A stretch of DNA of 64,000 nt, taken from a bacterium (GTDB lineage Bacteria > Cyanobacteriota > Vampirovibrionia > Gastranaerophilales > JAILCC01). Shown here in pieces: positions 1-8,244 of the stretch. Within the stretch, counting starts at the first letter, position 1. Each line of letters begins with the position of its first letter. The stretch covers positions 1-64,000 of the forward strand of contig JAILCC010000012.1 of assembly GCA_024680555.1 (NCBI GenBank). The letters are read 5' to 3'. Both the position numbers and the translations under genes were made by a program. The notes under the pieces were generated by a model. It was not told the origin of the DNA. It saw only the letters and a program-made list of their open reading frames with translations, and searched no databases.

Positions 1-100
1 TTCTGTCTTGAACTAGCATAAACCATACATTGCAAGAATTATATAAATTATCATCTTGTATTGTATATAATGTATTGGTTTATGCTAGTTCAAGACAGAA
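1..100. repeat. Terminal inverted repeat at left edge
   Basis: Bases 1-25 are the exact reverse complement of bases 76-100. The pairing continues with one unpaired base to about 30 and 70. A repeat arm that starts at base 1 is typical of a fold-back artefact at a contig end, though a genuine element end cannot be excluded. Confidence 0.85.
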
Positions 101-2262
101 ATAATATAACTCAGTATTTAGCATTTCATAACACATCAAAAAATAAGGCACAAATTATTACAAATATCAGAACTTCTACATATTCCCAAAGACAAAAATT
201 ATATGAAATAAACAACATTAGTTTAAATAGAAGTCCAAATTTACCCGAAAAATCAAGAAATGATTATGATACTATTTTTGATGATAAAAATTTGTATGCC
301 ATCCCTGAACAATATATAGATATTATTGAGAAAATAGATCCCAGTATGGCAAAATATGTTGATAATTTTAAAAGGAAAAAAGAGTATAATACATCTACAA
401 ATATGCAATACTGGTTAAGATCGGCAAATTCCAAAATGTATGATCATAAAGGTGCATTTGATAAATTTGGTTTTATTGATTGGAGACAACATAATAAATT
501 TAATATAAATGATATTGTCTTTATTTATTCATCTTCAAATGATAAAAGAATACGATATAAAACAATTGTAGAAAAGATTGATATTCCTTTTGATGAAATA
601 AATGACGATAAAGAATTTTGGAATAACATAGAAGAATATGAAAAAAGCAAAGAAGGTAAATACGTAAGACTAAAACTACTAAAAGAAGTCAATGATTCCG
701 CTTTAGAATACGAAAACTTAAAGAGGTTAAATTATATAAGTAATGCTCCACAGGGAAGTGTAAAAATAACAGACAAAAACTTTATAGATTTCTTAAATAA
801 TCATTTTGAGGGTATAACTATGAATATTGAAAAGGTACAGGAAAATTGTATTAACATTCCTTTAAATCAAATTTTGTATGGTCCTCCCGGAACAGGTAAA
901 ACATATAATACTATTGTTAAAGCTATGGAAATTATAAATCCATCAATAATTAAATATAATGAAAAAGGCAATGTTATTAATTATGCGGAAATAAAAAATG
1001 AATTCGATAATGCAAAAAATAATAACCAAATAGAATTTGTTACTTTTCATCAATCATATTCATATGAAGAGTTTGTTGAAGGAATTAAGCCAGATCTTGA
1101 TGCCGAATCTTGGAATGAGCCAGTAGATAAATTAACTTATAAAGGATCCAATGGAATATTTAAAATTGCCGCTAACAGAGCATTATTTGACAGATTAGAT
1201 ATTCAAACAGGTCAACAAGATGCAATATTAGATTTTAAAAATCTAAAAGAAAAGTTTATCGAAGAATATAGCGTTGGTTCAACTTTTAAAACTGGTACAA
1301 AAAACGCTGAATTTAGAATTGATAAATATACAAAAAATAGTGCAAGAATCACACCTACAAATGGGAAATATACGTATTCAATTACTTTTAAATATTTGGA
1401 AGAAGCATATAACAACAAAATGTCGTCACAGGGTGAAATTGCAACAATAAATGGAGTTGCAAGCGGTTTATCATGTTATTATTATGCGATCTACGAAAAA
1501 TTATTAAAAATGAAGAAGTCTGATAGTGGTAATCAAGCTAAACTTAATATAACCGAGATGTCGGATGAAGATAAATTACAACTAGTAAGAGATTATTATG
1601 ATGGCAAAATTGAATTAAACAACAAAGATGTAAATAAGCCACATGTGTTGATTATTGATGAAATCAATAGGGGTAATATTTCAAAGATTTTTGGTGAACT
1701 AATAACCTTAATTGAAGAAGACAAAAGAGAAAATATATCAGTGCAATTACCGTATTCTCATGAAACATTTACTGTTCCTAACAATCTATACATAATCGGC
1801 ACAATGAATACTTCAGATCGCTCCATTGCTTCTATTGATATAGCATTAAGACGCCGTTTTAAATTTAAGGAAATGATGCCAAAAAGTAGTTTAGTTGCTG
1901 ATTTTGGTATTGAATTTAGCAAAATATTTGATGGTTTAAATAATAAAATTAAGCTTTTGCTAGATAGGGATCACCAAATCGGACACAGCTATTTTATTAA
2001 CACTAAATATAATAAAGAGAATGGAAATAATAACATTTCAGCATTAAAAGAAATATGGTTTAGCGAAATATTGCCACTATTGAACGAATATTTTTATTGT
2101 GACTGGGAAAAATTGAATCTTATTATTCCAAAATTTTTAGTAAAACTTGACGTACCGCCTACATTAAAAAATGAGTGCGAAGATTCAATGTATGAATTTA
2201 TACAACCAGAAAAAATGTCAGAGGAAGAATTTAAAAAAGCATTGACGCAAGAAGAATTTTAA
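61..2262 (+). CDS. mcrB: McrB-type AAA+ GTPase of a type IV restriction system, 5' end truncated
   Basis: McrB is the GTP-driven AAA+ motor that recognises modified DNA and drives the McrC nuclease. Counting from base 61, an EVE-like module begins near residue 115 (YWLRSANSKMYDHKGAFDK). The Walker A motif GPPGTGKT lies near 273. The McrB hallmarks IDEINRGN (near 533) and GTMNTSDRS (near 579) follow, then the arginine-rich RRRFKF. The frame is open back to base 22 and runs into the inverted repeat at the window edge, so the true N-terminus is probably missing. The first ~15 residues may be artefactual; an internal start at 403, just before the EVE-like part, is possible but lacks a good ribosome site. 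The stop lies 13 nt before mcrC. By eye the gene is more AT-rich than the housekeeping genes here, which fits acquired DNA. Confidence 0.88.
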   Translation: MYIMYWFMLVQDRNNITQYLAFHNTSKNKAQIITNIRTSTYSQRQKLYEINNISLNRSPNLPEKSRNDYDTIFDDKNLYAIPEQYIDIIEKIDPSMAKYVDNFKRKKEYNTSTNMQYWLRSANSKMYDHKGAFDKFGFIDWRQHNKFNINDIVFIYSSSNDKRIRYKTIVEKIDIPFDEINDDKEFWNNIEEYEKSKEGKYVRLKLLKEVNDSALEYENLKRLNYISNAPQGSVKITDKNFIDFLNNHFEGITMNIEKVQENCINIPLNQILYGPPGTGKTYNTIVKAMEIINPSIIKYNEKGNVINYAEIKNEFDNAKNNNQIEFVTFHQSYSYEEFVEGIKPDLDAESWNEPVDKLTYKGSNGIFKIAANRALFDRLDIQTGQQDAILDFKNLKEKFIEEYSVGSTFKTGTKNAEFRIDKYTKNSARITPTNGKYTYSITFKYLEEAYNNKMSSQGEIATINGVASGLSCYYYAIYEKLLKMKKSDSGNQAKLNITEMSDEDKLQLVRDYYDGKIELNNKDVNKPHVLIIDEINRGNISKIFGELITLIEEDKRENISVQLPYSHETFTVPNNLYIIGTMNTSDRSIASIDIALRRRFKFKEMMPKSSLVADFGIEFSKIFDGLNNKIKLLLDRDHQIGHSYFINTKYNKENGNNNISALKEIWFSEILPLLNEYFYCDWEKLNLIIPKFLVKLDVPPTLKNECEDSMYEFIQPEKMSEEEFKKALTQEEF

Positions 2263-2275
2263 TAGGTAATTTTAA

Positions 2276-3508
2276 ATGGCAGAACCTATTGTTGTTAAAG
2301 AATATGATAAAAAAATATTAAAAGATTGTGATTTAGAAAAATTACACAATTATTTGGAATGCCAAAAATTAACATCTGCTTTAAAAGTTACGCACAATGG
2401 TATTGAAACAACATCTTGGGTTGGTGTAATAAAATATAAAAATACACATTTTCAAATATTACCAAAACTAATTTGCAATGATGAAGATAACAAAGAAAAT
2501 ATTTTAAAAAATTTGATTTTTATGCTTTCTTTTACAAAGAAATTAGATATTAGAACTAGTACAGAAACCAAACTTTCGTCAGCAAAAAATCCTTTTATTG
2601 AAATATTAATAAGAGAATATGCAAAATCATTATTTGAATGCTTAAAACGGCTCACACCTAAAAAATACGTGAGAGAAGAAGATAACTTAAACTATTTGAA
2701 AGGGAAAATTAAATTTACTGAAAATATCAGAAATAATTGTTCTAATCAGGCAAAATTTTATTGCGAATATGATGAATTTTCAGAGAATAATATTTTAAAT
2801 CAGTTGTTTTTATTTGTTTCTTCCTGTTTATATAACATATCTAATGATAGTTATAATAAGAAAACTTTAAAATTTATAATAAATTATTATGCGGATATTA
2901 GGTTGATTAGATTTGACAAATATAAAGCAGATAAGATAAAACTGTCAAGAAATCAAGAATTATTCAGAAAATCTTTTAATTTGGCAAAAATGTTTGTTGA
3001 AAAAACAAGCGTAGACTTATCTAAAAACAAATTTGAGAATATTACTCTCATTTGGGATATGAACAAATTATTTGAGGAATTTGTTTTTGAAATTATGAAA
3101 AGAAATGAAACAGAATCAGAATGGGAAATTACCGCTCAAAAAGGTAAACGACTATTGGAGGGAGATGAAAACAAGAAAAGAAATACATACGTAGATATTT
3201 ATGCTGAACGTAAAGACCAAAAAATTATTATTGATACAAAATATAAAGAATTTAAAAATACTGATGATTTTTCTAATGCAGATGTATTCCAAGTTTCTAC
3301 TTATTGCCTTTTGCATAAAGCAAACCATGCAATACTTTTATATCCAAGGTGGGGTGAAGAAACACCTAAAATACCGCAATACTGCTTAAATAATGGTGAA
3401 AAAAATTATAAAATAGATTTCAAAACAGTTAATTTAAAATATGATAATTTAAAAGAAAATCTCCCCAAAATAAAAAAAGAACTTTCTTCTATTTTAGAAA
3501 TAGCATAA
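2276..3508 (+). CDS. mcrC: McrC, PD-(D/E)XK nuclease subunit of McrBC
   Basis: McrC is the endonuclease subunit that joins McrB rings and cuts modified DNA. The 410-residue length fits the family. The C-terminal nuclease core is visible as YVDIYAE near residue 305 followed by IIIDTKYKEF near 319, giving the acidic and lysine residues of a PD-(D/E)XK site. The N-terminal half carries a typical McrC segment (TTSWVGVIKYKNTHFQILPK). The start is an ATG 13 nt after mcrB with a weak TAGGTAA ribosome site, so the two are surely cotranscribed. No methyltransferase is nearby, as expected for a type IV system. Confidence 0.9.
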   Translation: MAEPIVVKEYDKKILKDCDLEKLHNYLECQKLTSALKVTHNGIETTSWVGVIKYKNTHFQILPKLICNDEDNKENILKNLIFMLSFTKKLDIRTSTETKLSSAKNPFIEILIREYAKSLFECLKRLTPKKYVREEDNLNYLKGKIKFTENIRNNCSNQAKFYCEYDEFSENNILNQLFLFVSSCLYNISNDSYNKKTLKFIINYYADIRLIRFDKYKADKIKLSRNQELFRKSFNLAKMFVEKTSVDLSKNKFENITLIWDMNKLFEEFVFEIMKRNETESEWEITAQKGKRLLEGDENKKRNTYVDIYAERKDQKIIIDTKYKEFKNTDDFSNADVFQVSTYCLLHKANHAILLYPRWGEETPKIPQYCLNNGEKNYKIDFKTVNLKYDNLKENLPKIKKELSSILEIA

Positions 3509-3594
3509 CTTTGTGTCTTTTTGTAAAATTCTTCCTGCTTTTTCGCTTTTCTGATTTTTCCCATGTATTGTGTTTCCTGAATTAGGAGGGAAAT

Positions 3595-3672
3595 ATGGAA
3601 GAATCAGGATACAACATTACAAATAAAGAGTTTAAAACAAAACGCAGATTTATTAAATGCGTTTTTTATTGA
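3595..3672 (+). CDS. Possible 25-residue leader or remnant peptide
   Basis: A strong AGGAGGG ribosome site at 3584-3590 precedes an ATG at 3595. The frame encodes MEESGYNITNKEFKTKRRF and six further residues before TGA. Its last third overlaps a hairpin with a T-tract. It could be a leader peptide, a truncated gene, or chance. No homologue is recognised. The only support is the ribosome site. Confidence 0.3.
   Translation: MEESGYNITNKEFKTKRRFIKCVFY
3639..3667 (+). terminator. Rho-independent terminator
   Basis: An 8-bp stem, AAAACGCA at 3639-3646 and TGCGTTTT at 3658-3665, is followed by further T residues. It lies about 130 nt after mcrC and overlaps the end of the small frame at 3595. Confidence 0.6.
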
Positions 3673-4040
3673 TAATGAAAAACAATAAATTTTGACTTCC
3701 GACCTTTTATAAAAAATTTCCGACCTTGAAAAATTTAAACACATAAAACAAGAAAATTTTAATACAACAAAACCAACGAATAGTACTTTCAAGTGTACAA
3801 AATACCGGAAAGGTGCAAAAACGCTAAAAGTCTTTTAGGGACAGAATTAGGACACAATTTCTCACTAATCAGACTCGTTGGTTTAAAATATGGACTTTCA
3901 GGACTAAGCTATGTTACTATTCGTTGGTTACTTCCAACCGCCAAACCCTTTACGGACAGCCGATTTGTGGCAAAATAGTACTATTAACCGTACAGATACA
4001 CTGTCCTGAAAAAGTACAACATATATTACTAACCACAACA
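3673..4040. other. Gene-poor stretch with a possible relic frame
   Basis: No convincing gene lies between the mcrBC end and tRNA-Phe. A 61-codon open frame at 3793-3978 has no ribosome site and no recognisable motif. It may be the decayed end of a mobile-element gene, but that is a guess. Confidence 0.4.
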
Positions 4041-4069
4041 AAAAAGACAGTCTTTTTGACTGTCTTTTT
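4041..4069 (-). terminator. Terminator after tRNA-Phe (bidirectional)
   Basis: A perfect 12-bp stem pairs AAAAAGACAGTC (4041-4052) with GACTGTCTTTTT (4058-4069) around a TTTTT loop. Read on the minus strand it ends in a T-tract five bases after the tRNA-Phe 3' end. Confidence 0.85.
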
Positions 4070-4073
4070 TAAA

Positions 4074-4149
4074 TGGTGCCGCGTCTCGGAATCGAACCAA
4101 GGACACAGGGATTTTCAGTCCCTTGCTCTACCAACTGAGCTAACGCGGC
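4074..4149 (-). tRNA. tRNA-Phe (GAA)
   Basis: The minus strand folds into a canonical 76-nt tRNA including an encoded CCA. The acceptor stem is GCCGCGT/ACGCGGC, the D-arm has AGCTCAGTTGGTAGAGC, the anticodon loop is CTGAAAA (anticodon GAA), and the T-loop is TTCGATT. Its 3' side faces the mcrBC genes, the usual geometry for a tRNA-linked island. Confidence 0.97.
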
Positions 4150-4278
4150 ACGCAACTCAATCTTTAATTATCGTATCGTATAAATATTTTTCGTCAACCT
4201 TTCTTTTGTTTGCGGACGCAATTTTTTCAAATAAAAATACTTTATTTACTTATAGGGTATGGCGAAAGGGATATTGGC

Positions 4279-5517
4279 ATGGAAAGTATAGGAAAAGTTG
4301 ACCTGAGAGGTTGTTCTAACAATGTTACACGAAGTCCGTATGAGCAGAACGGAAATACGCAGGTTTGTATTTTTACTGCTCAAAATCATGATGATGCACG
4401 GAGTCAGGCAGAAAGAACTGCGGATAAAAGATTGGAAAAAATTGCGTACAAAGCGATTGAGATAAATGATAGATTTACTGACAATTATTTCAACATGGAT
4501 GTCTCTATGCCCTTGCAAGGTGCGTATGAAGATGTGTGCGGCGGTTATTTAAGGCAAAGAGCGTACAACACGCTGCATCAGGCAAAAACTCATGAAGCGG
4601 TAAAACCCGGAGAGTTACCCGATGCAAAAACTTCTCGTTTTATGGAAAAATTTGATGCTTTTGTATTCGGTTTGATGAAAGGTAAAAATATGCCGACAGA
4701 GGGCTTTACTGCCGGACAACTTTCCTCTCTTGCAAGATATACTTTTCAGGGAAATCCAACTTTGCACAGACTGTATATGGTTCCTGCCAAGAGCAACGCT
4801 GATAATGTAGCCATATACGAAGCAATTATAAAATCGGAAAACTACAATGCTATTGCCGATGAAAAGAACAAATTTAATGGTTTTCAACTTAACTCTTATG
4901 AAATTCCGAAAGAATACCAAAGTTTTGTCGGTGAGTATTTGAGCGGCAGAGAAAGTCTTTCCGAAACGGAAGCGGCAAGATTTATCGAAATTACAAAGGC
5001 TCTTGAATCCGTTAATGCATATAACAAACCTCAACAACATGACAGTGCAGTTACCGTAAAAAAAGAAGATATTGATTTCTTTGATACGTCAGGCGACTGC
5101 TTGTTAAACAGAGGAGATGTTTCGGCGATAGAATTGTTCCTAAAAGCCGGAACCGACAGGGAAATCCAAGAAGCATTGTTAGCTTCTAAAAAAGAAGATT
5201 GGAATAATTTATCTTTCTTAAAAACCGTATCAAAATCCAAAAATGATAAAACAACGAAAAATCTTTTTGATTTAAACGGTGATGGCAACGCAGACGAACA
5301 GGACTACGAACTTTATCAGAATATACTGAGAAATCCCTGCAAAACAGATATAAATGCCGATGGTTTTGTTGATGGTAAAGATGTAGCGTTAATAAATGAA
5401 TACTTTAAGGCAATTTTGGAAAGAGTAAAAGAATCGGAAACTTACAGGCAAAATTTTGAAAAAATTGCAGGCGGCAAAGAATACGTTAACCGTTTACAAA
5501 AAAAATTGTATGAATAA
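4279..5517 (+). CDS. Dockerin/EF-hand repeat protein, soluble member of a tandem pair
   Basis: Unrecognised 412-residue protein. The ATG at 4279 is preferred because GAAAGGG lies 8 nt upstream, and the downstream paralogue has the same site and spacing; an in-frame start at 4210 lacks one. The C-terminal third has three calcium-loop motifs: DTSGDCLLNRGD near residue 270, DLNGDGNADEQD near 332 and DINADGFVDGKD near 359. These resemble type I dockerin/EF-hand loops. The first loop is less canonical, with Cys and Leu where Gly and Ile usually lie. No signal peptide or membrane span is seen. It shares the same domain order and phrases such as YEIPKEYQSFVGEYL with the next gene, so the pair arose by duplication. 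Function unknown; calcium binding is inferred. Confidence 0.75.
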   Translation: MESIGKVDLRGCSNNVTRSPYEQNGNTQVCIFTAQNHDDARSQAERTADKRLEKIAYKAIEINDRFTDNYFNMDVSMPLQGAYEDVCGGYLRQRAYNTLHQAKTHEAVKPGELPDAKTSRFMEKFDAFVFGLMKGKNMPTEGFTAGQLSSLARYTFQGNPTLHRLYMVPAKSNADNVAIYEAIIKSENYNAIADEKNKFNGFQLNSYEIPKEYQSFVGEYLSGRESLSETEAARFIEITKALESVNAYNKPQQHDSAVTVKKEDIDFFDTSGDCLLNRGDVSAIELFLKAGTDREIQEALLASKKEDWNNLSFLKTVSKSKNDKTTKNLFDLNGDGNADEQDYELYQNILRNPCKTDINADGFVDGKDVALINEYFKAILERVKESETYRQNFEKIAGGKEYVNRLQKKLYE

Positions 5518-5543
5518 CTAATAAGCAAGGAAAGGGATATATT

Positions 5544-6902
5544 ATGGCAGTAGGAAAGATTTCGGAAAATGAAGCGGTAAAACCGCAACAGACTCAAATA
5601 AATACTGATGTTGTTGCTTCTCAGGAAGAACCTCAGTCCGTAAGCGTTTTTACTATAGATGACAAAAGTATGGTCGGAAGAAATATTCAAAACGAGGCGG
5701 ATAAAAGGCTATTATCCATTGCAAATCATGTAATTGACAAAAGCAATAAAAATATTGCAACAACCAAAAAAATAGGAATTTTTGGTATAGGTGCGGCCCT
5801 TTTTGGCGCTTTTGCAAAAAATCTTCTTTTCAAAGGTCCAAAACCTTCAAATGTTTTGGTTATAGGAATTATAGCTCTTGCCGCATTAACTATTGCCGGA
5901 CTTGTTGAATTTTTCGGTGGAAATACAAAACGTAAAGCCGGTTATACAAAATATGCATCTTCCGTAAAAGATAAAAGCAATATGGACCTTTCTCTTGCTC
6001 CGGAATTAAAAAGCGATTTTATAGAAAAAGCGGGTAAAATTGCTATTTCTGCTGATAATCCTGCTCCTCTTTCCAAAGACGATATTTCAAAATATGCTCC
6101 GGATGTTCTTGGCAAAGATAACGTTCGCACAAGGGAACTATACTTTGTAACATCAAAAAGCGATAATCAAAAGGCGGAAAATCTTCTTATTGCGGATGCG
6201 ACTATTAACTCAGAAGAATATGACGGTCTTTCTGAAGAAGGTATCCAAAAGGAAACATATGAAATACCGGTAGAGTACACGCAATTTGTCAAAGAATATT
6301 TGAATAACGGAAAATTAACCGCTAAACAGGCTGACAGATTTGTAGAAATTGTAAAAGCTATGCAAACGGACGGTGTTTTCTCAAAAGAACAAAATACAAA
6401 GGCAAATGATGGCAGAAAAGAGGACCTTGATATATTTGATTTGTCAGGTGACGGAAATTTAAACTATGGTGATATAAGTGCTATAAAATATCAAGCAGCA
6501 ATTCAAAATGGTGTAATATCCCAAGAACATCAAGCGCTCTTAAACGATAAAAATCAATGGGATACGAACAAATTAAGCAAGCTTATCGGCTTAACTCAAG
6601 ATAATTGCTTTGAACTGTTTGACCTAAACGGCGATGGAAATATTGACGAAACCGATTATAACTTATATCAAAATATAAATAAAAATTCCGATAAATATGA
6701 TATTAATGCGGACGGCAAAATTGATGAAAATGATGTTGTTCTTACCATAGGTTACTTCAAAGCTATTATGGACAGATACAATAACAAGGGTGAATTTTTG
6801 GAAAATACAATATCCATCATGGGCGGCAAAGACAGAATGGATATTTTAAAAGAATATTATGAAGACAAAGAAAGGGAAAAGAAGCTCGCTTTGGTCAGCT
6901 AA
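5544..6902 (+). CDS. Dockerin/EF-hand repeat protein with two membrane spans
   Basis: Unrecognised 452-residue paralogue of the preceding gene, 26 nt downstream with ribosome site GGAAAGGG. Unlike its sibling it carries two hydrophobic spans near residues 75-95 and 100-122, with a short lysine-rich linker between them, so it should sit in a membrane. Three calcium-loop motifs follow near the C-terminus: DLSGDGNLNYGD, DLNGDGNIDETD and DINADGKIDEND, all with full Asp/Asn ligand sets. The shared central region includes YEIPVEYTQFVKEYL. The shared order suggests one soluble and one membrane-anchored version of the same protein. The gene overlaps the converging gene at 6899 by four bases. Biochemical role unknown. 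Confidence 0.75.
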   Translation: MAVGKISENEAVKPQQTQINTDVVASQEEPQSVSVFTIDDKSMVGRNIQNEADKRLLSIANHVIDKSNKNIATTKKIGIFGIGAALFGAFAKNLLFKGPKPSNVLVIGIIALAALTIAGLVEFFGGNTKRKAGYTKYASSVKDKSNMDLSLAPELKSDFIEKAGKIAISADNPAPLSKDDISKYAPDVLGKDNVRTRELYFVTSKSDNQKAENLLIADATINSEEYDGLSEEGIQKETYEIPVEYTQFVKEYLNNGKLTAKQADRFVEIVKAMQTDGVFSKEQNTKANDGRKEDLDIFDLSGDGNLNYGDISAIKYQAAIQNGVISQEHQALLNDKNQWDTNKLSKLIGLTQDNCFELFDLNGDGNIDETDYNLYQNINKNSDKYDINADGKIDENDVVLTIGYFKAIMDRYNNKGEFLENTISIMGGKDRMDILKEYYEDKEREKKLALVS

Positions 6903-7363
6903 TCTTTCTTGTCGTGTGATGCCAATGCTTTTAAAAAATCGGAAAAACTCATTTTAAAAGTTTTCAAAAATAAATCATCATAAGAATCAGAAAGGGAATA
7001 TTCTTCATCGGAGAATACTCCTTTTTTGTACATGGGTGCATACGAAATTTGTTCAAATGCGCCAAATACTTCATTGAGTCCGAGCTTGTTTCCTATTTCC
7101 ATTGTTATATGTTCAAAAGAATCTATGTCTTTAATCTCGGGACTTTTATATATGATTTTATAATTAAACTTTCCTTTTCGGGAGTGCGCTCGCTTTAATT
7201 CAATCGTATCGTTTTCTGTAAGAGAATTAAATACAGGATTTTCGACAAGCACTTTTAAGCCGTTAACAAAACGAGAAACATGACGTTTGTCCTCAATGTT
7301 ATCGGTCTGAAGAGAAAATTGTTCCGGAGTGGTTATTAACTTTGCGCCAAATGATATTTTCAT
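6899..7363 (-). CDS. Small hypothetical protein with lineage-type N-terminus
   Basis: Unrecognised 154-residue protein. I chose the ATG giving MKISFGAKLITTPEQF because short N-termini ending in FG recur in this genome (compare 54518). The frame is open further upstream to 7534, and neither start has a clear ribosome site. The protein is charged, with no signal peptide or membrane span. The middle (ELKRAHSRKGKFNYKIIYK) looks like part of a small alpha/beta domain. It converges with the dockerin pair (4-bp overlap) and is divergent from the gene at 7466. No function is assigned. Confidence 0.6.
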   Translation of the reverse strand: MKISFGAKLITTPEQFSLQTDNIEDKRHVSRFVNGLKVLVENPVFNSLTENDTIELKRAHSRKGKFNYKIIYKSPEIKDIDSFEHITMEIGNKLGLNEVFGAFEQISYAPMYKKGVFSDEEYSLSDSYDDLFLKTFKMSFSDFLKALASHDKKD

Positions 7364-7465
7364 AGTTTGATTAAACAACGTAAATAAAAAATTTGTCATA
7401 ACGTTGACTTTTTTAAAGCCTTCATTAAAAACAAAATCACAGGTGGAAGATTTAAGGATAAAATT

Positions 7466-7735
7466 ATGGACAAGATAAACCCATTTATTAAAAATGATTT
7501 TGTTTCTTACCCGACAAATTATAGTGCAAAGCAAAAAACTCCGCTATCTTTGGCGGGCAAGGATATTTTTAAAACGGATGAGAAGGAAATAAACAAAGAA
7601 ATCTCCGCATATTTAGATATTCTCTACAACGATTCTGATGAAGAGATTTTGAGCAAGATGGATAAGCTAAAATTAAGCAGTGCGTACAGCCCAATGAAGA
7701 CCACGAAACTTCATTTTGGCAACTTTTTCATTTAA
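7466..7735 (+). CDS. Small hypothetical protein, 89 residues
   Basis: Begins at an ATG with AAGGA about 9 nt upstream. The N-terminus MDKINPFIKNDFVSYPTNYS and the C-terminus KLHFGNFFI echo the short N-P-F and FG motifs of other small proteins here. It is hydrophilic, with a short acidic helix (KEISAYLDILYNDSDEEIL). The 5' part overlaps only the unlikely upstream extension of the opposing gene. A terminator follows 20 nt after the stop. Function unknown. Confidence 0.6.
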   Translation: MDKINPFIKNDFVSYPTNYSAKQKTPLSLAGKDIFKTDEKEINKEISAYLDILYNDSDEEILSKMDKLKLSSAYSPMKTTKLHFGNFFI

Positions 7736-7755
7736 GAAAAACCCTTTACCAAAAC

Positions 7756-7777
7756 CCCCTTTTTCAAGGGGCTTTTT
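7756..7777. terminator. Bidirectional terminator
   Basis: A CCCCTT/AAGGGG stem (7756-7761, 7766-7771) has T-tracts on both strands. It lies between two convergent small genes and can serve both. Confidence 0.75.
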
Positions 7778-7782
7778 ACTGT

Positions 7783-8139
7783 TTAGGCTTTTCTAAATTC
7801 TTCGCCCATTTTCATGGCTTGTTCGTACGGAATACCTCTTTGCAAAGCTAAATCTTCTATTGCAACAGATTTTTTGTTCTTTTCATAGTTTGCATCCAGA
7901 GCAGCCAAATCTTCTTTTACACTAGCAACTAATTTGCCGTCGAATTTTGGAGTACCTGAATACTTTTTAACCATGGAACGACCGACGAGTGCGGCATGAG
8001 CATTGTCTAAATTGTCAATTTCTTTGTGAGGTGCAGAATAAACTTGTTCACCGGAAGAAACAGATGCATTTCTATCAAAGTCCGTTCCTTTGATTTTACC
8101 GACGTCACCGCCAAAACTACTACTATTGATGTCTGTCAT
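7783..8139 (-). CDS. Small hypothetical protein, 118 residues
   Basis: A strong AGGAGAG ribosome site about 8 nt upstream supports the ATG at 8139. The protein starts MTDINSSSFGGDVGKIKG, again with an early FG, and is otherwise charged and helical, ending GIPYEQAMKMGEEFRKA. There is no signal peptide, membrane span or known motif. It is monocistronic, with its own terminator at 7756-7777. Function unknown, but a real gene by codon pattern and ribosome site. Confidence 0.65.
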   Translation of the reverse strand: MTDINSSSFGGDVGKIKGTDFDRNASVSSGEQVYSAPHKEIDNLDNAHAALVGRSMVKKYSGTPKFDGKLVASVKEDLAALDANYEKNKKSVAIEDLALQRGIPYEQAMKMGEEFRKA

Positions 8140-8244
8140 ATATTTCTCTCCTATTTGGATAATAATCTCTGTTTCGTGCGTGATATATTAAAACGCCAAT
8201 TTTCAAAAATTTGCTACTTTATTAACAAATTTTAACAATTATTT

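Noticed and set aside
3924-4301. Open frame encoding WCRVSESNQGHRDFQSLALP
   Set aside because: This is the well-known spurious translation of the antisense strand of tRNA-Phe.
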